From the NCBI GenBank assembly GCA_026391235.1, contig JAPLDV010000655.1, positions 1-6,784 of the forward strand: a stretch of DNA of 6,784 nucleotides, read 5' to 3'. A program made the position numbers and the translations under genes. The DNA is from Bacteroidia bacterium (GTDB taxonomy: Bacteria > Bacteroidota > Bacteroidia > Bacteroidales > UBA12481). How positions within the stretch are numbered: the first letter of the stretch is position 1; every line of letters begins with the position of its first letter. The notes below the pieces were generated by a model that saw only the letters and a list, made by a program, of their open reading frames with translations, was not told the origin of the DNA and ran no database searches. Positions 1-6,784 of this stretch are shown here, piece after piece.

Positions 1-2307
1 CTCATGGAGGATGTCAATATTGCAGTTAAAACAACCTCATCAGGAACCAGCTCCTCGAAATCCGGATTTTACCAAATCAGACTGAACAAAAGATCAGAAT
101 ACACTCTGCAGGTTTCAAAAATCGGGTTTACGCCCAAAGAATTAATAATCAAAGCTTCTGACTATCAGAACTCTGATAATATCCGATATGACATCACCCT
201 GGAGAAATCTATTAAAACTCTAAACGAGGCCATTATCAGGCCGACCCGCGATCCGGGAGCAAACCTGATTCGGATAGATCCGAAACTTATTTTCATTTTA
301 CCTGATCCATCCGGAAATTTCGAAGGCTTAGTGAAAAAAATGCCCGGCGTTTCTTCGTCCAACGAACTCTCTTCTCAATACTCTGTTCGAGGTGGAAATT
401 TCGATGAGAATCTGGTATATGTCAACGATATAGAGATTTACAGGCCTTTTCTGATACGTTCGGGCCAGCAGGAAGGACTGAGTTTCATTAATTCTGATAT
501 GGTTGCATCGGTGCTCTTTTCTGCCGGTGGATTTGATGCCCGTTATGGCGACAAGCTTTCATCGGTCCTCGATATTAAATATCGAAAACCCATCGATTTT
601 GCCGGTTCGTCATCGTTAAGCATGATGGGCGGAACACTTCATTTGGAAGGAACGAGTTCAAACAGAAGGTTCTCACATATTACCGGAATCCGTTACAAAA
701 CCAATAAATATCTCCTCAACAGCCTTGAAACGAAAGGTGATTACAATCCGAAGTTTGCTGACATTCAAACTTATATGACTTATACCATCACGCCGGAATG
801 GGAGGTCAGCTTCCTGGGGAATGTTGCTAATAACAAATATGATTTTGAACCGGTTGACCGTGAAACCTCCTTTGGCACGGTGAATGAAGCCCTGCAGCTG
901 AAAATTTATTTCGATGGCAAAGAAAGAGATGAGTTTACCACCTATATGGGTGCAGTTTCAACGGGATTCAAACCAAACGAGAAACTCGAAATGAAATGGA
1001 TCATTTCAGCCTTTCGCACCCAGGAAGCTGAGTCTTTCGATATTCAAGGGCAATACTCTCTGAATGAATTGGATAAAAGGTTAAATTCCGAAAGTTATGC
1101 CGATAGCATTCTGAATCTCGGGATAGGAACGTACCTCGACCATGCCCGCAACAAATTAAACGCGAATGTATTCAGTCTTGAGTATAAAGGCGCTTATAAA
1201 ACTGAAGCTCATTGGCTGCAATGGGGTGCCAGATTTCAGCATAGTTCTTTCACTGACAAAATTGAGGAATGGATGATGCTGGATTCCGCAGGGTACTCCC
1301 TGCCCTACTCTGACTCATTGGTCTACCTGAATTATACTCACATTACGCAAAGTGATCTCAACCCCAATCAGGTTACAGGGTATGTCCGCGATTCTTATGA
1401 AAAGCAGCTGGCAAATGGAAAAGTCATCCTGTCAGGCGGCATCCGCTCCACCTATACCGAAATTAATAATGAATGGCTGATCAGCCCAAGAGCAAGCATT
1501 TCATTTCAGCCTGCCACAAAAAAAGATCTGCAATACAGATTATCTGCCGGTGCATATCATCAGCCGGCATTCTTCAAAGAATTCAGGGATCTGACCGGAG
1601 AGATTCATACAAATGTCAGGGCTCAAAAATCTTTACACTTCGTTGCCGGCACCGATTACTACTTCATATCCTGGGGCAGGCCTTTTAAGTTTACCACTGA
1701 ATTGTATTATAAATACTTATGGGATCTGGTGCCGTATGAGGTTGATAATGTAAGAATCCGCTATTATGGGGCCAATTCAGCGCATGGCTATGCTGCAGGT
1801 TTTGATCTGAAAGTGAACGGCGAATTTGTTCCCGGAATTGACTCGTGGGCTAACCTGTCGATCATGAAAACCCAGGAAAATATTGAAGGTGACAGTGCCG
1901 GATATATTGCCCGTCCGACAGACCAACGGGTAAATGTTGGCATTTTTTTTCAGGATTACCTTCCGAATAATAAATCCTATAAAGCACATCTTAATCTCTT
2001 GTTTGGAACAGGATTACCTTTTGGACCTCCCGGGAGCCCAAGCCTCAAATCAGCTCTCAGAGTGCCTCCCTACCGCAGGGTTGATATCGGGTTTTCGAAA
2101 ATTCTGATTGACGGAAACAAAAGATCAACTAACCGCTATCTGAAACACTTTAAGTCGCTTTGGCTTAGTCTGGAGATATTCAACCTGCTGGATATTAACA
2201 ATACCATATCTCATATCTGGATAAAAGATATCAGTAACCGGCAGTATTCGGTGCCGAATTATTTGACTGGCAGACGTTTTAATGTTAAACTGCAGGTAAA
2301 TTTCTAG
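1..2307 (+). CDS. TonB-dependent outer-membrane receptor with carboxypeptidase-like N-terminal domain (5' end cut by window)
   Basis: Probable TonB/ExbBD-energised outer-membrane receptor; its substrate is unknown. Counting from the Met codon at base 4, residues 1-70 are the end of a CarboxypepD-regulatory-like beta domain (EDVNIAV, then SGTSSSKSGFYQIRL and VSKIGF). Residues about 95-195 are the plug, with YSVRGGNFDENLVYVNDIEI (126-145) and FSAGGFDARYGDKLSSVLDI (172-191). The rest is the beta-barrel, ending LEIFNLLDINNT (723-734), NYLTGRRFN (752-760) and a final strand with C-terminal Phe, the usual signal for barrel insertion. The frame is open to base 1 and the Met at base 4 sits inside the first domain's consensus. 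It is therefore an internal codon, and the signal peptide and roughly the first 30-45 residues lie outside. No SusD-like lipoprotein follows, so a Sus-type glycan role is not supported. The family call is firm; ligand and gene name are not. Confidence 0.93.
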   Translation, partial: LMEDVNIAVKTTSSGTSSSKSGFYQIRLNKRSEYTLQVSKIGFTPKELIIKASDYQNSDNIRYDITLEKSIKTLNEAIIRPTRDPGANLIRIDPKLIFILPDPSGNFEGLVKKMPGVSSSNELSSQYSVRGGNFDENLVYVNDIEIYRPFLIRSGQQEGLSFINSDMVASVLFSAGGFDARYGDKLSSVLDIKYRKPIDFAGSSSLSMMGGTLHLEGTSSNRRFSHITGIRYKTNKYLLNSLETKGDYNPKFADIQTYMTYTITPEWEVSFLGNVANNKYDFEPVDRETSFGTVNEALQLKIYFDGKERDEFTTYMGAVSTGFKPNEKLEMKWIISAFRTQEAESFDIQGQYSLNELDKRLNSESYADSILNLGIGTYLDHARNKLNANVFSLEYKGAYKTEAHWLQWGARFQHSSFTDKIEEWMMLDSAGYSLPYSDSLVYLNYTHITQSDLNPNQVTGYVRDSYEKQLANGKVILSGGIRSTYTEINNEWLISPRASISFQPATKKDLQYRLSAGAYHQPAFFKEFRDLTGEIHTNVRAQKSLHFVAGTDYYFISWGRPFKFTTELYYKYLWDLVPYEVDNVRIRYYGANSAHGYAAGFDLKVNGEFVPGIDSWANLSIMKTQENIEGDSAGYIARPTDQRVNVGIFFQDYLPNNKSYKAHLNLLFGTGLPFGPPGSPSLKSALRVPPYRRVDIGFSKILIDGNKRSTNRYLKHFKSLWLSLEIFNLLDINNTISHIWIKDISNRQYSVPNYLTGRRFNVKLQVNF

Positions 2308-2310
2308 TTT

Positions 2311-4350
2311 ATGGTTTTTCAGCAGCCATTTTTCCTGTATGGTTTATTTCTGTTAACCATCCCGATCCTCATCCATTTTCTGAATTTCAGGAAGTCGAAA
2401 ACTTTGTACTTCAGCTCTCTGCGATTTATTGAGGAGGTAAAAAGCACCTATCGCAAGAGAAACCGCTTGACAGATCTTCTGCTTCTCCTGCTGCGCCTTT
2501 TGGTTATGGCCTGCCTTGTTTTTGCATTTGCGCAACCGGTCATTCCATCTAAAAAAGCAGGTATCAGTGCTCCGGCAGCAATTGTAGGATTGTTCCTTGA
2601 TAATTCTCAAAGCATGGAATTGAGTGAACAAGGCGAGTCGTTACTCGTCAAGGCGAAAACAAAGGCCAAGGAATTCCTGCGTGAGTTTCCGCCTGACAGC
2701 AGGTTTCTGCTTCTTTATAATGGATCTTCAACCAATTTGCCAGGTATTACGGATAAGGAATTGACCTTAAAACTGATTGATGGAATTCAACCATCCGCCG
2801 ATCAATTGTCTATGGATGATATTCTCCTTTTCTTTAATCAGGGGATAACCAACAAAGCGGCTAAACTCACATCGATCATTTTAATCTCTGATTTCCAGGA
2901 ATCCCTGTTTACCAAACCTTTAGCCTCTGTTACCACAACAACTTCAATCTTTCCCATACAGGTAAAACCGGCAGCTTCAGCAAATATCAGTATCGATACC
3001 TGCTGGCTGGATAACCCAATGACATTGTCCGGACAAAACAATCTGCTATCCGCGAGGATTAATAACAGATCAGATCAGGATTATGTGGATTTCCCGGTCC
3101 GACTGGTTATTAATGATACTTTAAGAAACGAAACAACCATAAAGCTTCCTGCGAGGACCGTAACAGAAGTAGCTCTTAGTTTTCATCCCAACTCCACGGG
3201 ATGGCAAACCGGATCGGTTCAGATATCAGATTTTCCGGTAGTTTTCGATAATGAGTTGCTTTTTAGCTTCCGGATTGAATCGGATATTCCTGTTTTACTT
3301 TTATACGAAAAGGAAGAAAATCCTTTTTTGAGGCATGTTTTTGGAAATGATCCCTACTTTAAATTTGAATCTTTTGCGGGAAATGGATTTCCGAGATCTG
3401 ATTTCAATGTCTATCATCTTGTGATTCTTTCAGGAATCAGAAATATCGATTCGAGGATCAGTGAAAGGGTTCGCGATTTTATGCTCAAAGGAGGAACGGT
3501 TTGGTTCTTACCTGAATTGTCCGGACAGCTGGATAATTATAATGAATTTTTGAAATCTATCAATGTACCTGTAATTCAAAGCATTGTACCTTACCGGGTT
3601 GATTCAAGAATTGCATCAGGTCAGAATCGATGGTTGCAGGAGGTGGTTGTCAATGTAGATAAACGCTTACGCCTGCCCTTTTTCAATCAGTCATTGAAGG
3701 TTTCGTCATTATCACCGAACCGGATTGACTTGCTGAATTCAGTATCAGGAGACTTGCTGTTAAGCCAGTTCAGAGTGGGTAACGGGTCTTTTGTTTTGTC
3801 GGGGTTCCCACTGGATGAAAAGGTCACAGACCTTATGTTTCATCCACTATTTATCCCGATTTGTTACCGGATTGCCACGATAAGCAAGAACAATTCTGCC
3901 CTGTACCAGGTAAATGGACAGAATCAGCCTTTCACTGTTAACAGGTCAACCAAGCCCGGAGGTAATGTCATTCGGTTAATAAACGCTCAAACCAATTATG
4001 AGACCATCCCTGTTCAGCAGGACGGAATAGGTTCAGAAACGATTATATTTCCGGGTTATTTACCGGTTTCCGGCCAGTATAGCGCTATCTCAGGAACAGA
4101 TACCCTGGCCCGTGTTGCTTTTAACTATTCCCGCAGTGAATCGAATCTGAACTACCTTCCGGATTCTACAATCAGTAAGCGGCTAGGGAGTGCCGGATGG
4201 AATATTCCAATGAATAATAATTCATTAACTGCAGAAAATTCCAGAGAACTGGCGAATGAAATAGCTGCGAAGAGAGTCTGGTATTACTTCCTAATCATGG
4301 CTTTACTGGCGTTACTGGCCGAGTCGTTTGTTATGAACAGGAAAAAGTGA
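2311..4350 (+). CDS. BatA-family inner-membrane protein with periplasmic vWA domain
   Basis: 679 residues. The N-terminus is the classic BatA (aerotolerance regulator N-terminal) double anchor: a hydrophobic segment at about 7-25 (PILIHFLNFRK follows the core), a basic loop with LYFSSLRFIEEVK, and a second segment at about 55-75. A von Willebrand A domain follows (about 88-215). It has a metal-site DxSxS motif (D97, S99, S101 in LFLDNSQSM) and a further acidic residue, D194, in ISDFQ; S167 may stand in for the usual MIDAS Thr. Residues about 325-420 (YHLVILSG, then VRDFMLKGGTVWFLPE) resemble the amidotransferase-like fold found in some BatA-type proteins. A C-terminal membrane helix (about 655-674) ends in a basic NRKK tail, so most of the protein should face the periplasm. 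It starts 3 bases after the receptor's stop, in the same frame, with no clear Shine-Dalgarno. The BatA family is linked to envelope or oxidative stress, but the molecular role of this stand-alone form is unknown. No MoxR ATPase or second vWA gene is visible. Confidence 0.88.
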   Translation: MVFQQPFFLYGLFLLTIPILIHFLNFRKSKTLYFSSLRFIEEVKSTYRKRNRLTDLLLLLLRLLVMACLVFAFAQPVIPSKKAGISAPAAIVGLFLDNSQSMELSEQGESLLVKAKTKAKEFLREFPPDSRFLLLYNGSSTNLPGITDKELTLKLIDGIQPSADQLSMDDILLFFNQGITNKAAKLTSIILISDFQESLFTKPLASVTTTTSIFPIQVKPAASANISIDTCWLDNPMTLSGQNNLLSARINNRSDQDYVDFPVRLVINDTLRNETTIKLPARTVTEVALSFHPNSTGWQTGSVQISDFPVVFDNELLFSFRIESDIPVLLLYEKEENPFLRHVFGNDPYFKFESFAGNGFPRSDFNVYHLVILSGIRNIDSRISERVRDFMLKGGTVWFLPELSGQLDNYNEFLKSINVPVIQSIVPYRVDSRIASGQNRWLQEVVVNVDKRLRLPFFNQSLKVSSLSPNRIDLLNSVSGDLLLSQFRVGNGSFVLSGFPLDEKVTDLMFHPLFIPICYRIATISKNNSALYQVNGQNQPFTVNRSTKPGGNVIRLINAQTNYETIPVQQDGIGSETIIFPGYLPVSGQYSAISGTDTLARVAFNYSRSESNLNYLPDSTISKRLGSAGWNIPMNNNSLTAENSRELANEIAAKRVWYYFLIMALLALLAESFVMNRKK

Positions 4351-4384
4351 TTCCTTTGTATAAATATTTTAGATCATCTGCATT
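4351..4384 (+). promoter_or_regulatory. AT-rich spacer before rocD, possible weak promoter
   Basis: This 34-base spacer (26 A/T) is the longest non-coding stretch between + strand genes. TATTTTAG at 4365-4372 differs at one position from the Bacteroidota -7 element TAnnTTTG. However, no TTTG or TTG lies at the expected distance of about 19-21 bases upstream: the nearest copies, at 4355-4358 and 4327-4330, are too close and too far. No hairpin terminator for the preceding gene is evident. rocD may have its own promoter here or be read through from upstream; the sequence does not decide. Confidence 0.22.
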
Positions 4385-5593
4385 ATGAAACCGTCAGACT
4401 ACATCAACCGTGAAGATTTATATGGTGCCCACAATTACCATCCCCTGCCCGTTGTTTTGGATCGCGGTGAAGGAGTTTTTGTTTGGGATGTTGAAGGGAA
4501 GAGGTATTTCGATTTTCTATCGGCTTACTCTGCTGTTAACCAAGGCCATTGCCACCCAAAAATTATCGATGCCCTAATTCAGCAAGCTTCCAGGCTCACA
4601 TTGACTTCCCGGGCATTCTACAGTTCTGCGCTTGGCGAATATGAGGAATTCATTACCCGGTATTTCGGGTATGACAAAGTTCTGCCAATGAATACCGGCG
4701 CCGAGGGTGATGAAACTGCTCTTAAGCTATGTCGGAAATGGGCTTACACCCGGAAAGGCATAGCTGAAAATGAAGCTAAAATTATCGTTTGCGAAGGCAA
4801 TTTCCACGGACGAACCATAACAGTCATCTCAATGTCCACTGATCCCGATTCTTATGGTGGATTCGGCCCCTTCACTCCTGGTTTTATTAAGATTCCTTAC
4901 AATGATATTCCTTCGCTCAAAATAGCTTTGCAGGACCCGAATGTTGCCGGTTTCCTTGTCGAACCCATCCAGGGAGAGGCCGGTGTATTTGTTCCGGATG
5001 AAGGCTATCTCCGGACCGCCTTCAATCTTTGTAAAGAAAAGAATGTTCTTTTCATTGCTGATGAGGTACAAACCGGTATTGCCCGGACGGGAAAACTGCT
5101 TGCCTGCGACCATGAACAGGTTAGGCCGGATGTTTTAATCCTTGGGAAAGCCTTATCAGGAGGTGTTTATCCGATTTCGGCAGTACTTGCTGATGATGAT
5201 ATTATGTTGAGCATTAAACCCGGTGAGCACGGATCAACGTTTGGAGGAAACCCCATGGCTGCCAAAGTTGGTATCGCAGCTCTTGAGGTTATCAGAGACG
5301 AAAAACTGGCAGAAAATGCTGAGCTCTTAGGCAAGATCTTCCGGGCCGAACTGCTGAATATCAAATCTGACCGGATTGAATTGGTCCGAGGCAAAGGATT
5401 ATTGAATGCAGTCATTATCAGGCCAAAGGGTAGCCAGACTGCCTGGGATGTTTGCCTGGCTTTGAAAGAGAATGGTTTACTTGCCAAACCAACACACGAT
5501 CATATCATACGGTTTGCTCCGCCATTGGTAATCACCGGCGAACAGGTTATGGAAGCTGCAGCGATTATCCGGAAAACCATTGAAGGAATGTAG
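4385..5593 (+). CDS. rocD: Ornithine aminotransferase (ornithine-oxo-acid transaminase)
   Basis: A cytosolic, PLP-dependent class III aminotransferase that moves the delta-amino group of L-ornithine to 2-oxoglutarate, giving glutamate-5-semialdehyde and glutamate (EC 2.6.1.13). It links arginine/ornithine breakdown to proline and glutamate. The 402 residues are complete, opening with [10 protein letters not shown] (14-23). Visible active-site residues are Y18 and Y48 (substrate side), F140 and R143 (NFHGRT), E198 (IQGEAG), D226 and Q229 (IADEVQTG), Schiff-base K255 ([10 protein letters not shown]), T285 ([10 protein letters not shown]) and R376 (HIIRFAPP). From my memory of human OAT these correspond to Y55, Y85, F177, R180, E235, D263, Q266, K292, T322 and R413, a constant offset of 37. 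Acetylornithine transaminase (ArgD) is the main alternative; Y48, LTLTSRAFY and [16 protein letters not shown] favour OAT. The start is ATG without a clear Shine-Dalgarno. It converges with the next gene. Confidence 0.96.
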   Translation: MKPSDYINREDLYGAHNYHPLPVVLDRGEGVFVWDVEGKRYFDFLSAYSAVNQGHCHPKIIDALIQQASRLTLTSRAFYSSALGEYEEFITRYFGYDKVLPMNTGAEGDETALKLCRKWAYTRKGIAENEAKIIVCEGNFHGRTITVISMSTDPDSYGGFGPFTPGFIKIPYNDIPSLKIALQDPNVAGFLVEPIQGEAGVFVPDEGYLRTAFNLCKEKNVLFIADEVQTGIARTGKLLACDHEQVRPDVLILGKALSGGVYPISAVLADDDIMLSIKPGEHGSTFGGNPMAAKVGIAALEVIRDEKLAENAELLGKIFRAELLNIKSDRIELVRGKGLLNAVIIRPKGSQTAWDVCLALKENGLLAKPTHDHIIRFAPPLVITGEQVMEAAAIIRKTIEGM

Positions 5594-5605
5594 TCAGGTC
5601 ATACA
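5594..5605. other. 12-base convergent junction between rocD and the permease gene
   Basis: The rocD stop (TAG, 5591-5593) and the - strand permease stop (TGA, read from 5608 to 5606) are separated by only 12 bases. I looked through about 5560-5660 for a GC-rich stem followed by a T-run on either strand and found none. Termination must therefore occur inside the opposing gene, depend on Rho, or leave overlapping antisense 3' ends. Confidence 0.8.
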
Positions 5606-6724
5606 TCAAACCCTTTTGCGGTAACTCCCAACAGCCAGGGTAATCATAACTATTCCGAAAATGCCAATCGAAAGGAATTCCTTCCAGACATCGCCAAAAT
5701 CGGAACCTTTGAGCAAAATCATCCTGATCACCCTCATGAAATAGGAAAGCGGGTTAATGGTATTGACGTAATGAGCCCAATCGGGCATCGATTCAACTGG
5801 TGTGAAAATTCCGCTCATGAGAATAAATATCAGAACGAAAAAGAAATTTACGAACATCACCTGCTGCTGAGTTTCGGAAATTGCGGCAATGAATAGGCCA
5901 AAGCCTAGGACCGTAACCAGATAAAGTGCGGTAAAAGCAATTAACAGCCAGATCGAACCTAAAATTGGAACGTGAAACAGCAACCGGCCGAGGGTTAAGC
6001 CAATCCCTAATTCAATAATTGCCAAAACCCAAAAAGGTATCAGTTTGCCAAGCAGAAACTGGTATTTCTTAATAGGCGTCACATTGATCTGCTCAATCGT
6101 ACCCAACTCTTTTTCCCTGACAACATTAAGCGACATCAACAGCCAGCCGACCAGGGTAACCAAAATAACCAGAATACCTGGCACCATGAAAATCTTAAAA
6201 TCCAGCTCCGGGTTATACCAATGATTATAGTTGACCTCAATATTCCCAAATCCATCTGATCCAGAGGGTCGCGAAAATCCCCCTTTGAGTTGCCTGTTAT
6301 AATCGAACAGGATATTTTGAGCGTATGCGGCTGTTAAAACGGCCGCGGCACTGTTGATCCCATTGACCAGGAACAGAACACCTGTTTTCTCCTGATGTAA
6401 AATTTTATTCTCAAAGTTTGCCGGAATATGTATCACCAGGTCAGCCTGATCTCCTTTAAGAAGTTTTTCGGCATCATCCAGGGATTTCACCGAACCATTC
6501 AAGGAAAAAAATGGAGATGATGAATACTTGGATATCAGGTTAATAGATGTTGTAGAACCATCCTCATCAAGGAAAGCAAAATCAATATCACGCATATTCA
6601 TATTTGCCGCATAAACAAGAATTATCATCTGAACCAAGGGTGCGATTATCATGGCCGGAATCATGATCCGGTTGCGGCGAATTTGAGTAAACTCTTTTTG
6701 GATCAAAACAGCAAGTGTTCTCAT
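5606..6724 (-). CDS. ABC-2 type transporter permease (YhhJ/YbhR/YbhS-like)
   Basis: 372-residue membrane subunit of an ABC exporter. The N-terminus is cytoplasmic and basic (LIQKEFTQIRRNR, 7-19), followed by membrane segment 1 (about 21-40). A large extracytoplasmic domain (about 41-175) begins DIDFAFLDEDGS and carries a Gly/Ser-rich stretch near 148-160. Further hydrophobic segments lie at about 177-200, 226-248, 255-282, 287-308 and 348-367. The cytoplasmic loop has VREKELGTIEQINVTPI (202-218), the conserved coupling motif of this permease class. The ABC-2 signature is SGIFTPVESMPDWA followed by INPLSYFMRVIR (304-334). The ATG start is fixed by a 4-base ATGA overlap with the preceding - strand gene, so translational coupling is likely. 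Members of the family export drugs, lipids or other hydrophobic compounds; nothing here identifies the substrate. No ATPase is in the window, so it would be encoded to the right. Confidence 0.93.
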   Translation of the reverse strand: MRTLAVLIQKEFTQIRRNRIMIPAMIIAPLVQMIILVYAANMNMRDIDFAFLDEDGSTTSINLISKYSSSPFFSLNGSVKSLDDAEKLLKGDQADLVIHIPANFENKILHQEKTGVLFLVNGINSAAAVLTAAYAQNILFDYNRQLKGGFSRPSGSDGFGNIEVNYNHWYNPELDFKIFMVPGILVILVTLVGWLLMSLNVVREKELGTIEQINVTPIKKYQFLLGKLIPFWVLAIIELGIGLTLGRLLFHVPILGSIWLLIAFTALYLVTVLGFGLFIAAISETQQQVMFVNFFFVLIFILMSGIFTPVESMPDWAHYVNTINPLSYFMRVIRMILLKGSDFGDVWKEFLSIGIFGIVMITLAVGSYRKRV

Positions 6725-6784
6725 ACCTGAAGTCGGATTGAAAATTTCCGGATCGCAGCAATCAGGAGAATTGTGGTCATCACC
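6721..6784 (-). CDS. C-terminal end of a probable second ABC-2 permease (cut by window edge)
   Basis: Reading the - strand from 6783 gives 20 codons and a stop (VMTTILLIAAIRKFSIRLQV, TGA at 6723-6721). The stop overlaps the ATG of the downstream permease as ATGA. The visible tail is a hydrophobic stretch (about 10 residues) followed by a basic end (IRKFSIRLQV). This matches how ABC-2 permeases finish and resembles the neighbour's own end (VMITLAVGSYRKRV; both share VMxT). ABC-2 permeases of this type commonly occur as adjacent paralogous pairs with an upstream ATPase, so a sister permease is the likeliest identity. Only 20 residues are visible, so the family call is inference. The existence of a coding end here is better supported, by the overlap and the hydrophobic-plus-basic composition. 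Confidence 0.6.
   Translation of the reverse strand, partial: VMTTILLIAAIRKFSIRLQV

Noticed and set aside
4..6. ATG at base 4 as the true start of the TonB receptor
   Set aside because: The frame is open to base 1, there is no signal peptide after this Met, and it falls inside the EDVNIAV strand of the carboxypeptidase-like domain. The gene begins left of the window.
334..340. Seven-A run (codons AAA AAA A) as a programmed frameshift site
   Set aside because: The zero frame continues through a conserved plug domain, and I saw no stem-loop or alternative-frame product of interest. It is an ordinary Lys-Lys pair.
1473..1989. Short + and - strand open frames within the receptor barrel
   Set aside because: They overlap the continuous beta-barrel frame, which has coherent strand patterns throughout. 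No independent gene is supported.
2353..2631. 92-codon - strand open frame over the BatA N-terminus
   Set aside because: It is antisense to the conserved double-anchor and vWA metal-site segment, and its composition looks like a reverse-frame artefact.
4355..4372. Full Bacteroidota -33/-7 promoter ahead of rocD
   Set aside because: The -7-like TATTTTAG is present with one mismatch, but no -33 TTTG lies at proper spacing. I kept only a low-confidence spacer entry.
4829..5138. Overlapping short open frames on both strands inside rocD
   Set aside because: Both are covered by the strongly conserved rocD frame (FHGRT through LILGK region) and have no domain-like content of their own.
5167..5487. 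106-codon open frame on the - strand inside rocD
   Set aside because: It lies fully antisense to a well-conserved enzyme, and its translation shows no recognisable domain. It is a shadow of the rocD coding frame.
1..6784. Mobile element, defence system or CRISPR content
   Set aside because: No transposase, integrase, nuclease, direct-repeat array or terminal inverted repeats were seen. All visible genes are of ordinary chromosomal envelope, metabolic or transport type.

Overview
The window looks like chromosomal DNA from a member of the Bacteroidota. The evidence is a TonB-dependent receptor with an N-terminal carboxypeptidase-regulatory-like domain and plug/barrel wording typical of that phylum, a BatA-type 'aerotolerance' membrane protein with a von Willebrand A domain, and start codons without clear Shine-Dalgarno sequences. 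Coding density is very high: five protein genes, two of them cut by the window edges, fill all but about 50 bases. I see no rRNA, tRNA, CRISPR array, insertion sequence, phage gene or long repeat.

Layout. On the + strand, 1-2307 is the 3' part of a TonB-dependent outer-membrane receptor whose signal peptide and first residues lie left of the window. After only 3 bases comes a BatA-family inner-membrane protein (2311-4350), so these two are almost certainly co-transcribed. After a 34-base AT-rich spacer comes ornithine aminotransferase, rocD (4385-5593). On the - strand, 5606-6724 is an ABC-2 type export permease. Its start codon overlaps the stop codon of a further - strand gene (6721-6784, only its last 20 codons visible), which looks like a second, paralogous permease. 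rocD and the permease converge tail to tail with 12 bases between stop codons.

How the genes fit together. The receptor and the BatA-like protein form one envelope-related unit: an outer-membrane gated channel and a periplasm-facing vWA protein anchored in the inner membrane. The receptor has no SusD-type lipoprotein directly downstream, so its ligand cannot be read from context. rocD encodes a housekeeping PLP enzyme linking ornithine/arginine to glutamate and proline metabolism, and shows no obvious link to its neighbours. The two - strand permease genes are probably the distal end of an ABC export operon whose ATPase and membrane-fusion genes would lie to the right of the window.

Overall this is mostly an ordinary chromosomal region. 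The items most worth a second look are the in-frame, 3-base-spaced receptor/BatA pair, the stand-alone BatA protein with an apparent amidotransferase-like middle domain, and the truncated tandem permease at the right edge. I found no convincing evidence of a previously undescribed system.
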